A stretch of 64,000 nucleotides of DNA from Bacteroidota bacterium (GTDB taxonomy: Bacteria; Bacteroidota; Bacteroidia; Flavobacteriales; Weeksellaceae): positions 1 to 64,000 of the forward strand of contig JAFAFC010000034.1 of assembly GCA_023423715.1 (NCBI GenBank), written 5' to 3'. The first letter of the stretch is position 1. Each line of letters begins with the position of its first letter. The position numbers and the translations under genes were made by a program. Below are positions 45,396 through 53,372 of the stretch, one piece after another. The notes beneath the pieces are model-generated. The model worked only from the letters and a program-made list of their open reading frames with translations, did no database searches and had not been told where the DNA came from.

Positions 45396-45935
45396 TTAAG
45401 GTTTCCAAAAACTCCATTTACTTCCGTTGTAAACAGCTAATCTCTTTTTTGGACTAGTTCCCGTTCCTTTAACATAAACCAGCATACCTGGACTTGGACT
45501 AGGAATATTATTAACATCGGTAACGGTAGGTAAAACCATAGCTTTCGTAGCCGATTCTAAAACCAAGACTCCGTCGGCTGAAGAAGTCTGTGCTCCTATA
45601 ATTGCTTTAGAACTTGAATTTTCGGTCAAATTTGGCTGACTAGCAAGTGCGGCTGAAACATTCCCATCTTGCCCACTAAGATCAACCCAGGCACCATTAT
45701 AATACTTTACTCTAGCCGTAGTTGGGGAACTTGCATCTAAAATAAGTGTCCCTTCCGATGGTGAAGCTGATACGGTAGTTACATAAGGAAGTATGATTCC
45801 TTTGTTATTTGAATTAGCAAATTCTAATAAAACAGATGTTTTGTTGGTCGCAGTTCCTGTAGCGTCTCCAATAATCACTTGTGCGTACGCTTGAACAGAA
45901 GTTAAGATAACTCCTATGAATAGTATTTTTTTCAT
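45396..45935 (-). CDS. Cassette D partner: exported FWKP protein
   Basis: The 179-residue product has a signal peptide (ending VQAYAQ). The mature start is QVIIGDATGTATNKTSVLLEF. Two halves follow: GIILPYV...EGTLILDASS and GVLVLESATKAMVLPTV...PGMLVYVKGTG, ending SKWSFWKP. It is clearly paralogous to the cassette B partner. It starts 27 bases after giant D, completing a two-gene cassette without an RPPP gene. Confidence 0.8.
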   Translation of the reverse strand: MKKILFIGVILTSVQAYAQVIIGDATGTATNKTSVLLEFANSNNKGIILPYVTTVSASPSEGTLILDASSPTTARVKYYNGAWVDLSGQDGNVSAALASQPNLTENSSSKAIIGAQTSSADGVLVLESATKAMVLPTVTDVNNIPSPSPGMLVYVKGTGTSPKKRLAVYNGSKWSFWKP

Positions 45936-45962
45936 TTTGTTTGTTTTTGTGTTTTCGAAAAA

Positions 45963-48350
45963 TTAAGGACAAGCTGGTTTTGAAAAGCATTTCCAAGAAG
46001 TTCCATCAAAAATCTTCAAACATTTCGCATAGGTATCATAAACCATCATCCCTTCTTGAGGATTCGTGATTTTTGAGCTTGCATCGTCTGAAAGATAATT
46101 TGCTGCCGAAACCTGCGATGGATCAGAGGTCATTCTTGTTATTACAAACCCTTTAGAACCAGATTCTAAAACTGTGTAAGCCGATTTTCTAATACCTGGC
46201 CAATTTGTGGCGCCACTATTTGCACGTTTTTGCAACGTAATTCCATGATTAGAAGCAATACCAGTAGCTGTACTCGCCGTATTATAACATGGTAACTCGA
46301 TGACCAACTCTGTATTTCCTTTAATATTATTACATGCGATGCCCAAACCATTATTTGCACATTCACTATAAGCATCTGTAGGCATAACGGTAATATTTGG
46401 GTTTGTCGCGTCTGGATCTGTATTATCTTTTACCCTAAGAATTGCGGCTTCATAAAGTTTATTACCCGATGTTACTAGATTATTAACCACAACTGTAATT
46501 ACATAGGTCACTTCACAACCATTTGGTAGATTAACATTCGACGAATATGTATTTGTAGCACTATCAAAAGTCATAGGAACACTTTCAGAACCGCAAGTGC
46601 CTCCTGTAAACTGAATATTTTGTGGAGTGAAACCTGGTGGAATTTTAACTGTAACTTTTGCTCCAGGAACATCACTAGGTCCATTATTTTTAAACTTTAC
46701 GGTATAAGCAACCTGATCTCCTACTTCAGCTAAAGTTTTATTGGGAGTAATGGAACTCACTAATAAGTCTGCACTTTTTAATATGGCACTAGTCATTACT
46801 GTAGTTTCTTCCCCTTTAATAAAGGTCCACGTATCAATAGCTCTCACATCACCAAAAGTTCCGTTTGTTCCAGATCCACCTACACCCCACTTGTGACCGT
46901 TTGTAGCACTACTAATTCCATTGCTATTTGTCGGGGGTAAATGACTATTATTTTTTGGAGTTGGGTTGCTTCCGTTACTAGCATTTGGTACGTCTGTATC
47001 ATTCCAATAAACAATATCAGACACTACTTGACTTAGATTATTCGTATTTAATAATTCTAGAAGGAATCCGTTTCTGTTGTACTCCATATCCATAAATGGG
47101 AAATGTACTTCGCCTCCTTGCAAACGAACAGTAACATCCATCCCTAAAGCCACTGCACCTGGAGTTGCTGTTACTCCAGCACCATCTTTACCATCCCAAT
47201 ATATTTGATTTGCCCCAGCTACTGAAGATCCACTTAAGGTTCTTGTAACAAAACCACTACCTTGTATCAGGATTTGATAATTTCCTTGAACATCGGCATT
47301 AAACTTAATATAACCCCCTTTCAATACTCCAATTTGCTGCGGTGTACCTTCTACCCCTTCTATCGTAACATTAGTAACTACGGGAACTATTACTGTACTT
47401 TTAAGCCAAGTAGTTCCCCCAGGAACAGCACCAGCAGAAGTCGTAGGCATATCCGTATTGGGTAATGTATAAAACATCTTATGGGTTATTTGTCGAGATG
47501 TATCTGCACTATTAGGGTTATGGACTTTACCCGTTAAATTTGCTGGAACAGAACTCGCCAAACTTTTATAAATAGGAGCTCCATTAGTATCAATAAAACC
47601 ATTATTATTTACAAAAAATGTAAAATACATCCCGTTGTTACCGTTGTTGTTTACTCTATAAATGTACCCATCCTTGGTAAGTGCATATAAAATACCATAA
47701 AAACCATTGCTATTAGGCGACGTAGTACCCATGTTAAAATTAATAACATTAGTATAAACCCTTCCCGCAACAAAACCTGTGTTGGCCGTATTAATAACCG
47801 ATACATCCCAAGCTGCAATTTCATTTGAATTGGTGGCTTGTGTCCAATTGGAATTAGCTGAAACCGTTGTTGAAGATGTATTCGTTCCTGGTGATACAAA
47901 TTCAACTCTATAGATACCATCACCTCCAGAAGGTACTACATAGTAAATGGGTGTATATTTAGATCCACCTGTAACTCCAGAGAGTTGTGGTCCCGCTAAT
48001 TCAGCAGTCCTGTTCGCGATATTTCCAGTGGAAGTATTATTTACTACCGCAGTATTTGTCGGTGAGTATAAACGAATTCTCCCAGAGCCTACTCCTTGAG
48101 CACTGGAAGCTAAAGTAATCCGCTCGCCTGCTTTTGCATAAACGTAATGAACTCCTTCATTTGGGAAAGGCCAGTTTTCTGTAGCCGCTGTACTAGATCT
48201 AAGAAATGCACGGTAGCCAGAAACACCACTAGGAAATAAATCCTTGGATCCGTCGGCGAAGAGACTATTACTGATGAGGAAAATGAGGAAAAAAATTGCA
48301 CAATGCAGAATACGTGCAAAATTTTGCAAATAATTTAAATTAATTTTCAT
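45963..48350 (-). CDS. Cassette D giant exported surface protein (795 aa)
   Basis: Signal peptide (ending NSLFA), then an N-terminal region of unknown beta structure. Near residue 385 is an FlgD-like Ig segment (IYWDGKDGAG). A DUF11 domain lies at about 527-653 (TLAEVGDQVAYTVKFKNNGP). The last ~95 residues are the island module: NHGITLQKRAN, TVLESGSKGFVITR, QEGMMVYDTYAKCLKIFDG, SWKCFSKPACP. It is the smallest of the four giants and first in transcription order. A TACATTTG box at 48366-48373 may be its -7 element. Surface display is inferred; the export route is unknown. Confidence 0.85.
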   Translation of the reverse strand: MKINLNYLQNFARILHCAIFFLIFLISNSLFADGSKDLFPSGVSGYRAFLRSSTAATENWPFPNEGVHYVYAKAGERITLASSAQGVGSGRIRLYSPTNTAVVNNTSTGNIANRTAELAGPQLSGVTGGSKYTPIYYVVPSGGDGIYRVEFVSPGTNTSSTTVSANSNWTQATNSNEIAAWDVSVINTANTGFVAGRVYTNVINFNMGTTSPNSNGFYGILYALTKDGYIYRVNNNGNNGMYFTFFVNNNGFIDTNGAPIYKSLASSVPANLTGKVHNPNSADTSRQITHKMFYTLPNTDMPTTSAGAVPGGTTWLKSTVIVPVVTNVTIEGVEGTPQQIGVLKGGYIKFNADVQGNYQILIQGSGFVTRTLSGSSVAGANQIYWDGKDGAGVTATPGAVALGMDVTVRLQGGEVHFPFMDMEYNRNGFLLELLNTNNLSQVVSDIVYWNDTDVPNASNGSNPTPKNNSHLPPTNSNGISSATNGHKWGVGGSGTNGTFGDVRAIDTWTFIKGEETTVMTSAILKSADLLVSSITPNKTLAEVGDQVAYTVKFKNNGPSDVPGAKVTVKIPPGFTPQNIQFTGGTCGSESVPMTFDSATNTYSSNVNLPNGCEVTYVITVVVNNLVTSGNKLYEAAILRVKDNTDPDATNPNITVMPTDAYSECANNGLGIACNNIKGNTELVIELPCYNTASTATGIASNHGITLQKRANSGATNWPGIRKSAYTVLESGSKGFVITRMTSDPSQVSAANYLSDDASSKITNPQEGMMVYDTYAKCLKIFDGTSWKCFSKPACP

Positions 48351-48573
48351 GATTATAGTTTAATACAAATGTATTAAAAAAAACGAATCATGAGTTTTTT
48401 TTTAACAAAATACAACATTTAACATAATATTGATAAATTTTCAATTCATATTTAAAACTATAATAATACGGAACCCCGCACTATCATTAACTTTATTAAA
48501 TAATATTAGTATGTTTTATTGTATTAAATTTAAATGAACAATCGCAAATAAATAATAGAAATTGGAGACACAA

Positions 48574-48605
48574 AACAAAAAAAGCCTTCCCAAAAGGGAA
48601 GGCTT
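48574..48605 (-). terminator. Terminator of rplKAJL operon
   Basis: A 10-bp stem (48582-48591 with 48596-48605), a 4-base loop and T tract on the minus strand. It stops the ribosomal protein operon before the island, so rpoBC is not cotranscribed. The rest of 48351-48573 is AT-rich with the candidate cassette D promoter. Confidence 0.9.
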
Positions 48606-48627
48606 CGTATACTGTATAAAGCGTGAA

Positions 48628-48996
48628 TTATTTCAATTCTACTTCAGCACCAGCTTCTTCTAATTGCTTCTTAAGAGCTTCAGCTTCGTCTTTAGAAACA
48701 CCTTGCTTAATTGCAGCAGGAGCTCCGTCTACGATATCTTTAGCTTCTTTAAGACCTGCACCAGTTAAATCTTTTACTAATTTAACGATAGCCAATTTAG
48801 AAGCACCAGCTGATTTCAAGATTACGTCGAATTCAGTTTTTTCTTCTGCAGCCTCACCTGCACCACCTGCAGCAACTACTACAGCAGCAGCAGCTGGCTC
48901 AATTCCGTACTCATCCTTAAGGATAGTAGCTAATTCGTTTACGTCTTTTACTGTTAAGTTTACTAGCGTTTCAGCTAAATTTTTTAAATCTGACAT
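48628..48996 (-). CDS. rplL: Ribosomal protein bL12 (L7/L12)
   Basis: The 122-residue stalk protein has the N-terminal dimerisation helix region, an Ala/Gly hinge (EPAAAAVVVAAGGAGEA) and the C-terminal factor-binding domain (KTEFDVILKSAG, VKDLTGAGLKEAKDIVDG). It recruits translation factors. It is the last gene of the operon, followed by a strong terminator instead of the usual rpoB. Confidence 0.98.
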   Translation of the reverse strand: MSDLKNLAETLVNLTVKDVNELATILKDEYGIEPAAAAVVVAAGGAGEAAEEKTEFDVILKSAGASKLAIVKLVKDLTGAGLKEAKDIVDGAPAAIKQGVSKDEAEALKKQLEEAGAEVELK

Positions 48997-49045
48997 TGTT
49001 GTAATGTTTTTGTTGTTGTACGATTATATTATTTCTTGAGTGTAA

Positions 49046-49636
49046 TTATTCAGCAGATGGAGCCTCACTTCCTTCTGCGCTTGCTTCTGGAGCTTCTTCA
49101 GTTGCCGGAGCTTCTGGAGCTGCTTCCACAGCTGGTTCAGCAGTTTCTGCTGCACCTTCTGCTTTGTTTTGTAAAGCAGATACCAATCTTTGGATAGGAG
49201 ATTGAAGTAATCCGATGATTTCTCCAAGCATCTCTTCTTTAGATTTGATGTTTGCTAATGCATCAAGATTCTCATCACCTACGTAGATAGTCTCTTGTAC
49301 GAAAGCTGCTTTCAAAGCTGGCTTCTCAGCCTTTTTTCTGAATCCTTGTATTAATTTTGCAGGACTGTTTGCAGTCTCAGCAATCATTAATGCAGAGTTT
49401 CCTTTGAACGATTCAAACATTTCAGCGTAATCTACACCTTCTGTCTGTTCCATTGCTTTTTGCAAAAGTGTATTTTTTACAACTCTTACTTTGATATTGT
49501 TTTTGAAAGCTTGTCTTCTAAATTCTGAAGTTTGTGTAGCGTTCAATCCTTCAAGATCTGCAACATATACTACTTTTGCATCCTGAAGCAAATCTTTGAT
49601 CTCTTGTATTGCTACAACTTTTTGGTCTTTTGTCAT
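49046..49636 (-). CDS. rplJ: Ribosomal protein uL10
   Basis: The 196-residue stalk base protein anchors bL12 dimers to the ribosome. The N-terminal domain is canonical (VVYVADLEGLNATQTSEFRR). The last ~35 residues form an Ala/Glu/Pro-rich acidic extension (ETAEPAVEAAPEAPATEEAP), common in flavobacteria. It lies 17 bases after rplA and 49 bases before rplL, so any L10-binding leader must be short. Confidence 0.97.
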   Translation of the reverse strand: MTKDQKVVAIQEIKDLLQDAKVVYVADLEGLNATQTSEFRRQAFKNNIKVRVVKNTLLQKAMEQTEGVDYAEMFESFKGNSALMIAETANSPAKLIQGFRKKAEKPALKAAFVQETIYVGDENLDALANIKSKEEMLGEIIGLLQSPIQRLVSALQNKAEGAAETAEPAVEAAPEAPATEEAPEASAEGSEAPSAE

Positions 49637-49653
49637 TGTTTTAGGATTTAATA

Positions 49654-50346
49654 TTAGTTAACAGATTTTGTATCGATTGCAATACCTGGGCTCATTGTTG
49701 AAGACAAGAAGATTGACTTCACATAAGTTCCTTTAGCAGCAGTTGGCTTCAACTTCAATAATGTCTGGATAAGCTCCTGAGCATTTTCTTTGATTTTAGC
49801 CGGTTCGAAAGATACTTTACCAATTCCAGCGTGGATGATACCGTACTTGTCTACTTTGAAATCAATTTTACCAGATTTTACTTCAGAAACCGCTTTTCCG
49901 ATTTCCATAGTAACTGTACCTGATTTTGGGTTTGGCATTAAACCTCTTGGACCTAATACACGTCCTAATGGACCTAATTTACCCATTACAGCTGGCATGG
50001 TAACGATAACGTCAACATCTGTCCAACCGCTTTTGATTTTATCTAAATATTCGTCAAGACCTACATAGTCTGCACCTGCTTCTTTAGCTTCAGCTTCTTT
50101 ATCTGGAGTTACAAGAGCCAAAACTCTTACATCTTTACCAGTACCGTGAGGAAGAGACACAACACCTCTTACCATTTGGTTCGCTTTTCTAGGATCAACT
50201 CCTAAACGTACTGCGATATCTACAGAAGCGTCAAATTTAGCCGTGTTCACTTCTTTTACAAGAGCTGAACCTTCTTCTAAAGAGTATGCTTTATTTTTTT
50301 CTACTTTGCTTAAAGCTTCTTTTTGCTTTTTCGTTAATTTTGCCAT
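49654..50346 (-). CDS. rplA: Ribosomal protein uL1
   Basis: The 230-residue L1 stalk protein contains PMPNPK-type features (RGLMPNPKSGTVT) and conserved RNA-binding regions (DIAVRLGVDPRKANQMVRG). It assists tRNA exit from the E site and in many bacteria represses its own operon. It follows rplK after 11 bases. Confidence 0.98.
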   Translation of the reverse strand: MAKLTKKQKEALSKVEKNKAYSLEEGSALVKEVNTAKFDASVDIAVRLGVDPRKANQMVRGVVSLPHGTGKDVRVLALVTPDKEAEAKEAGADYVGLDEYLDKIKSGWTDVDVIVTMPAVMGKLGPLGRVLGPRGLMPNPKSGTVTMEIGKAVSEVKSGKIDFKVDKYGIIHAGIGKVSFEPAKIKENAQELIQTLLKLKPTAAKGTYVKSIFLSSTMSPGIAIDTKSVN

Positions 50347-50357
50347 TTCAATAAGTT

Positions 50358-50801
50358 TTAAGCGTTAGTTGGTTTAGTTCCTGTTACTCTAATTCCCATA
50401 GATCTAGCTGTTCCTGCTACCATTGTAAGTGCAGAATCCAACGTAAAGCAGTTAAGGTCTGTCATTTTGTCCTCAGCGATCTTTTGAACCTGAGCCCATG
50501 ATACAGCACCTACTTTGTTTCTGTTTGGTTCTCCAGAACCACCCTTGATCTTAGCAGCTTCCATTAACTGGATTGCAGCAGGAGGAGTTTTGATTACGAA
50601 TTCAAAAGATTTGTCTTCGTACACTGTAATTACTACAGGTAAAACTTGTCCTGGCTTGTCTTGGGTTCTTCCGTTAAATTGCTTACAAAACTCCATGATG
50701 TTCACACCTGCAGAACCCAAAGCTGGACCTACTGGTGGAGAAGGGTTAGCAGCGCCACCTTTCACCTGAAGTTTTACCATTTTAAAGACTTTTTTAGCCA
50801 T
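50358..50801 (-). CDS. rplK: Ribosomal protein uL11
   Basis: The 147-residue protein binds the GTPase-associated centre of 23S rRNA. Conserved Pro-rich N-terminus (GGAANPSPPVGPALGSAG) and C-terminal RNA-binding domain (GTARSMGIRV) are intact. In this genome it is the first gene of a four-gene operon with its own promoter at 50898-50928. In many relatives nusG lies directly upstream, which it does not here. Confidence 0.98.
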   Translation of the reverse strand: MAKKVFKMVKLQVKGGAANPSPPVGPALGSAGVNIMEFCKQFNGRTQDKPGQVLPVVITVYEDKSFEFVIKTPPAAIQLMEAAKIKGGSGEPNRNKVGAVSWAQVQKIAEDKMTDLNCFTLDSALTMVAGTARSMGIRVTGTKPTNA

Positions 50802-50897
50802 TTTAAATTTGTTTTTTGTTGAATACTAAATGAGTTTGGAAGCATTTATTATTCTACTGCTTGCTCTTCTCACATCACAAGACAGTATTTTGGTTTG

Positions 50898-50928
50898 CAA
50901 AAATAAAACTATTTTTTGAAATAGCAAA
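50898..50928 (-). promoter_or_regulatory. rplKAJL promoter
   Basis: Minus-strand TTTG (50925-50928), 19-base spacer and TATTTTTG (50898-50905) form a consensus promoter. Start near 50891, leader about 90 bases. Confidence 0.75.
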
Positions 50929-50994
50929 ACCTAAATCACTTGATTTTGTGAAAGTTCACAGAAAAAATAATTTCAAAAAAAATGGTATCATAAA

Positions 50995-51012
50995 AATCCC
51001 CCATATGAGGTA
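50995..51012 (+). promoter_or_regulatory. Weak third copy of the island element
   Basis: AATCCCCCATATGAGGTA (plus strand) matches the reverse complement of the 45286-45303 element at 13 of 18 positions, including ATCCCCC and GGTA. It lies in the gap between rplK and the PAS-LuxR gene. Confidence 0.3.
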
Positions 51013-51122
51013 TTGAACGCTGCTTTAATATTTCAGAATTTTGCAGGACTAATAAACCAATAACCATGAAAACATTTTTTTAAAAGGTTTTCACCTCACG
51101 AGATTTCCATAACACAAATGAT

Positions 51123-51153
51123 AAAAGGCTCTTTTCAGAGCCTTTTTTTAATC
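51123..51153. terminator. Bidirectional terminator next to PAS-LuxR gene
   Basis: A 10-bp stem (51123-51132 with 51137-51146) with loop TTTC. The T tract on the plus side is stronger than on the minus side, so it may also end an unrecognised plus-strand transcript from 50930-51120. Confidence 0.8.
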
Positions 51154-51876
51154 TGCGATGTGCGAAAAACTTAATTTCTTTATCAACTCAATAAAACTAT
51201 TCGAGTCTGTTTTATTAAGAATATTCTTTCGATGGGTAATCACTGTGTTTTTACTGATATGCAGCAAATCAGCAATTTCACCACTATTTCTCCCTTCTTG
51301 GATTAACGAAAGAACCTCAAATTCACGATCAGAGAGATTGTAGCAATTATCCGAATCAATGAAAATATTTTTAGTCTTGTCGTAAATTTTATAATCCCGC
51401 TCTGGTCGCACTGCATACATGGGAATCCGACGGTGGTTAACTAGCGTTTTGGTAAGATGCCCTGAGTCATTTACTTCGATCGCTTGACATTCTTGCTGAA
51501 TCATAATATATTTTCCCGATTTTGTTCGAATACGGTACGTATAGTTCATTGTATATTTAAAATGCTGATTAAAGCTCAGCGAATTTGAAAAGTGCAAACC
51601 ACGCTCTTCACACTCAAAAAAATAATCCCGATCCTCAGGATGAATGATTTCTAACAATAAATCTATCGTAAAATCGGATGACTTAAACCCAGTAATGGTT
51701 TCAAAAGCTGAATTCGTAAAGATTACTTGATTGGAAAAAGAATCGAATAGAAAAAAATACGAGGTGATTTTTTCAACTTCTTTTGCAACATTGTCTTTAG
51801 AAGAATAGGATTTTTGGCTAATAACCAAATCACCCCATTTTTCAGTGTTTAAAATATTTTTCTCTTCGTTACTCAT
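51148..51876 (-). CDS. PAS-domain LuxR-type transcription regulator
   Basis: The 242-residue cytoplasmic protein has an N-terminal PAS fold (about 35-150; QVIFTNSAFETITGFKSSDF, HPEDRDYFF, YRIRTKSGKYIMIQQE) and a C-terminal LuxR helix-turn-helix (LSDREFEVLSLIQEGRNSGE, SKNTVITHRKNIL). There is no receiver domain, so it senses a ligand or redox state directly or pairs with a kinase by other means. It lies downstream of the three fibre-like genes and past their terminator, with a candidate -7 box TATATTTG at 51903-51910. It is probably their regulator. Confidence 0.85.
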   Translation of the reverse strand: MSNEEKNILNTEKWGDLVISQKSYSSKDNVAKEVEKITSYFFLFDSFSNQVIFTNSAFETITGFKSSDFTIDLLLEIIHPEDRDYFFECEERGLHFSNSLSFNQHFKYTMNYTYRIRTKSGKYIMIQQECQAIEVNDSGHLTKTLVNHRRIPMYAVRPERDYKIYDKTKNIFIDSDNCYNLSDREFEVLSLIQEGRNSGEIADLLHISKNTVITHRKNILNKTDSNSFIELIKKLSFSHIAD

Positions 51877-51910
51877 ATTTTAAAAAAAATATCCATTAAA
51901 AACAAATATA

Positions 51911-51946
51911 CAAAAAAAATACATCGCTATTTTTTAGCGATGTATT
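51911..51946 (-). terminator. Terminator of three-gene fibre-like operon
   Basis: A 12-bp stem (51918-51929 with 51935-51946) and a run of Ts on the minus strand. Confidence 0.9.
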
Positions 51947-51966
51947 ACAAAAATAAATATATAAAA

Positions 51967-52677
51967 CTAAAAACCTGTCGGTTTAGGTACGGAGTATGTA
52001 CTAGCAGAACCATCGCTCCCATTTAAGTTCACACTTTGGTCTCCGATATTCTGCTTCGTAATTAGGTAACGATAAGCCATCATATAGAGCTCAATACGGA
52101 AACGGTCGGAATTCGTATCAAAATCCGAAACACGTCGGAACGTACTATCTGTAAAGTTTGCACGAATATGCCAAAAATCATCAGAACCCTTGTACGCCGT
52201 TATATTAGGCGAACCTTGAACATTTGCATTGGTATTTTTTAAGGTAACTGTTGTTGTTCCGTTAATACTAGAGTTAGAGTTCGAGCTATAGTTTTTAAAT
52301 GCATAATTATGAATGACTAAAACAAATTCTTTCGTACTCAGTTTGGTATTAAAATCTGTTATCCCCGAAGAAGCAACATTATTTAGATTCAATTGTATGT
52401 AATTGAACAATGGCTTGTTTCCTGAATACTTGGTAAACGGCGTATCTTTAGAATTACGAACCGCTTTATCAGCAACCGAAGCCAAAAACTTCCCTCCTGT
52501 TTCTAAAGGTTCCCCAGGATCCCTTAAGTAAACAGAATTAGCATACGTTTTTCCATTAACATCTAAATTTTCTTGAGGAACAAAAGGGGTTGATGAAACC
52601 CCTACATTCCCCGTTTGTGCAATAATTAGGCTACAGCATAAAAATGCTATAAAAGAATAAATTTTGTTTTTTTTCAT
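51967..52677 (-). CDS. Exported fibre-like protein, third of three paralogues
   Basis: The 236-residue product has a signal peptide (ending SLIIAQ). An N-terminal VGVSSTPFVPQENLDVNGK motif follows, a variant of the GIGTTTP...LDVSG start of many Bacteroidota exported fibre or tail-fibre-like proteins. The C-terminal half has beta-rich segments STKEFVLVIHNYAFK and DFWHIRANF, then FRIELYMMAYRYL, which align with the two upstream paralogues. It is last in the operon. The function is unknown; a trimeric or surface-assembled structure is a guess. Confidence 0.75.
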   Translation of the reverse strand: MKKNKIYSFIAFLCCSLIIAQTGNVGVSSTPFVPQENLDVNGKTYANSVYLRDPGEPLETGGKFLASVADKAVRNSKDTPFTKYSGNKPLFNYIQLNLNNVASSGITDFNTKLSTKEFVLVIHNYAFKNYSSNSNSSINGTTTVTLKNTNANVQGSPNITAYKGSDDFWHIRANFTDSTFRRVSDFDTNSDRFRIELYMMAYRYLITKQNIGDQSVNLNGSDGSASTYSVPKPTGF

Positions 52678-52707
52678 GGTTTTTGTTTTTGGAATATATC
52701 GTACTAA

Positions 52708-53352
52708 TTATTGTAATCCTTGTGGAGTAACGTTTGATACTCCGCTGTAATTGGGTGTTGCACTATTGGAAACACTTCCTGTAAAGGTTCCCCAATCCTT
52801 TACTAATTCACGTTCATAAACTACTAAGCTCAGCTCCCACGTTCCGTTAGTCCCAGAAGTTGTAGTAGAACCCGTAAAGTCGAGATTAATTGCATTGTAG
52901 CTAACCCCACCTCGCACAACTTTTGTAATTTCAGTACTAAAAGAACCATACTCACTATCTGAGGTTATAGCACTATTTGCAACTGAAAAGCGAGCATCTG
53001 TTATTGCAATCACATATTTACTCTCAGGAAGGTTCGTAACTAACCCTGCAACTTTATCAGTAGCCACGTTACTTACTTTAACGGTGTACTTATTAACAGG
53101 ACCTACATTTCTAGCTGTAACATCAAGAAGTTTTAATTCTCCAACTGGAGAAGAGTCTTTGGATCTTACCAAGAGAAAAGTATTGATATCATCGGCAGCA
53201 TCAATATTAATGTCATCTCTTAAATATCCATCAACAAGAATATTTCCGGAAACATCTAATGTACCTCTAGGTGTTGTGGTACCTATACCCACTTGTGAGT
53301 ACGCAAGAACATAGCCTCCTAAAAGGAAGCCAAAAAATAAAGAAATTTTCAT
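52708..53352 (-). CDS. Exported fibre-like protein, second of three paralogues
   Basis: The 214-residue product has a signal peptide ending YVLAYS. The mature start is QVGIGTTTPRGTLDVSGN, the clearest version of the motif. Later segments SKYVIAITDARFS and WELSLVVYERELV match its neighbours. The gap to the next gene is 30 bases. Its mature start also resembles that of the FWKP partners (QVAIGK...SVSLEF), linking the two islands. Confidence 0.75.
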   Translation of the reverse strand: MKISLFFGFLLGGYVLAYSQVGIGTTTPRGTLDVSGNILVDGYLRDDINIDAADDINTFLLVRSKDSSPVGELKLLDVTARNVGPVNKYTVKVSNVATDKVAGLVTNLPESKYVIAITDARFSVANSAITSDSEYGSFSTEITKVVRGGVSYNAINLDFTGSTTTSGTNGTWELSLVVYERELVKDWGTFTGSVSNSATPNYSGVSNVTPQGLQ

Positions 53353-53372
53353 GGTTATTAGTTTTAGTTTTA

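Noticed and set aside
24590..48350. Type IX sorting domains at the ends of the giants
   Set aside because: The C-termini lack the PNP...G-Y-L-V pattern seen in the protein at 7954-9393 and instead carry the island module.
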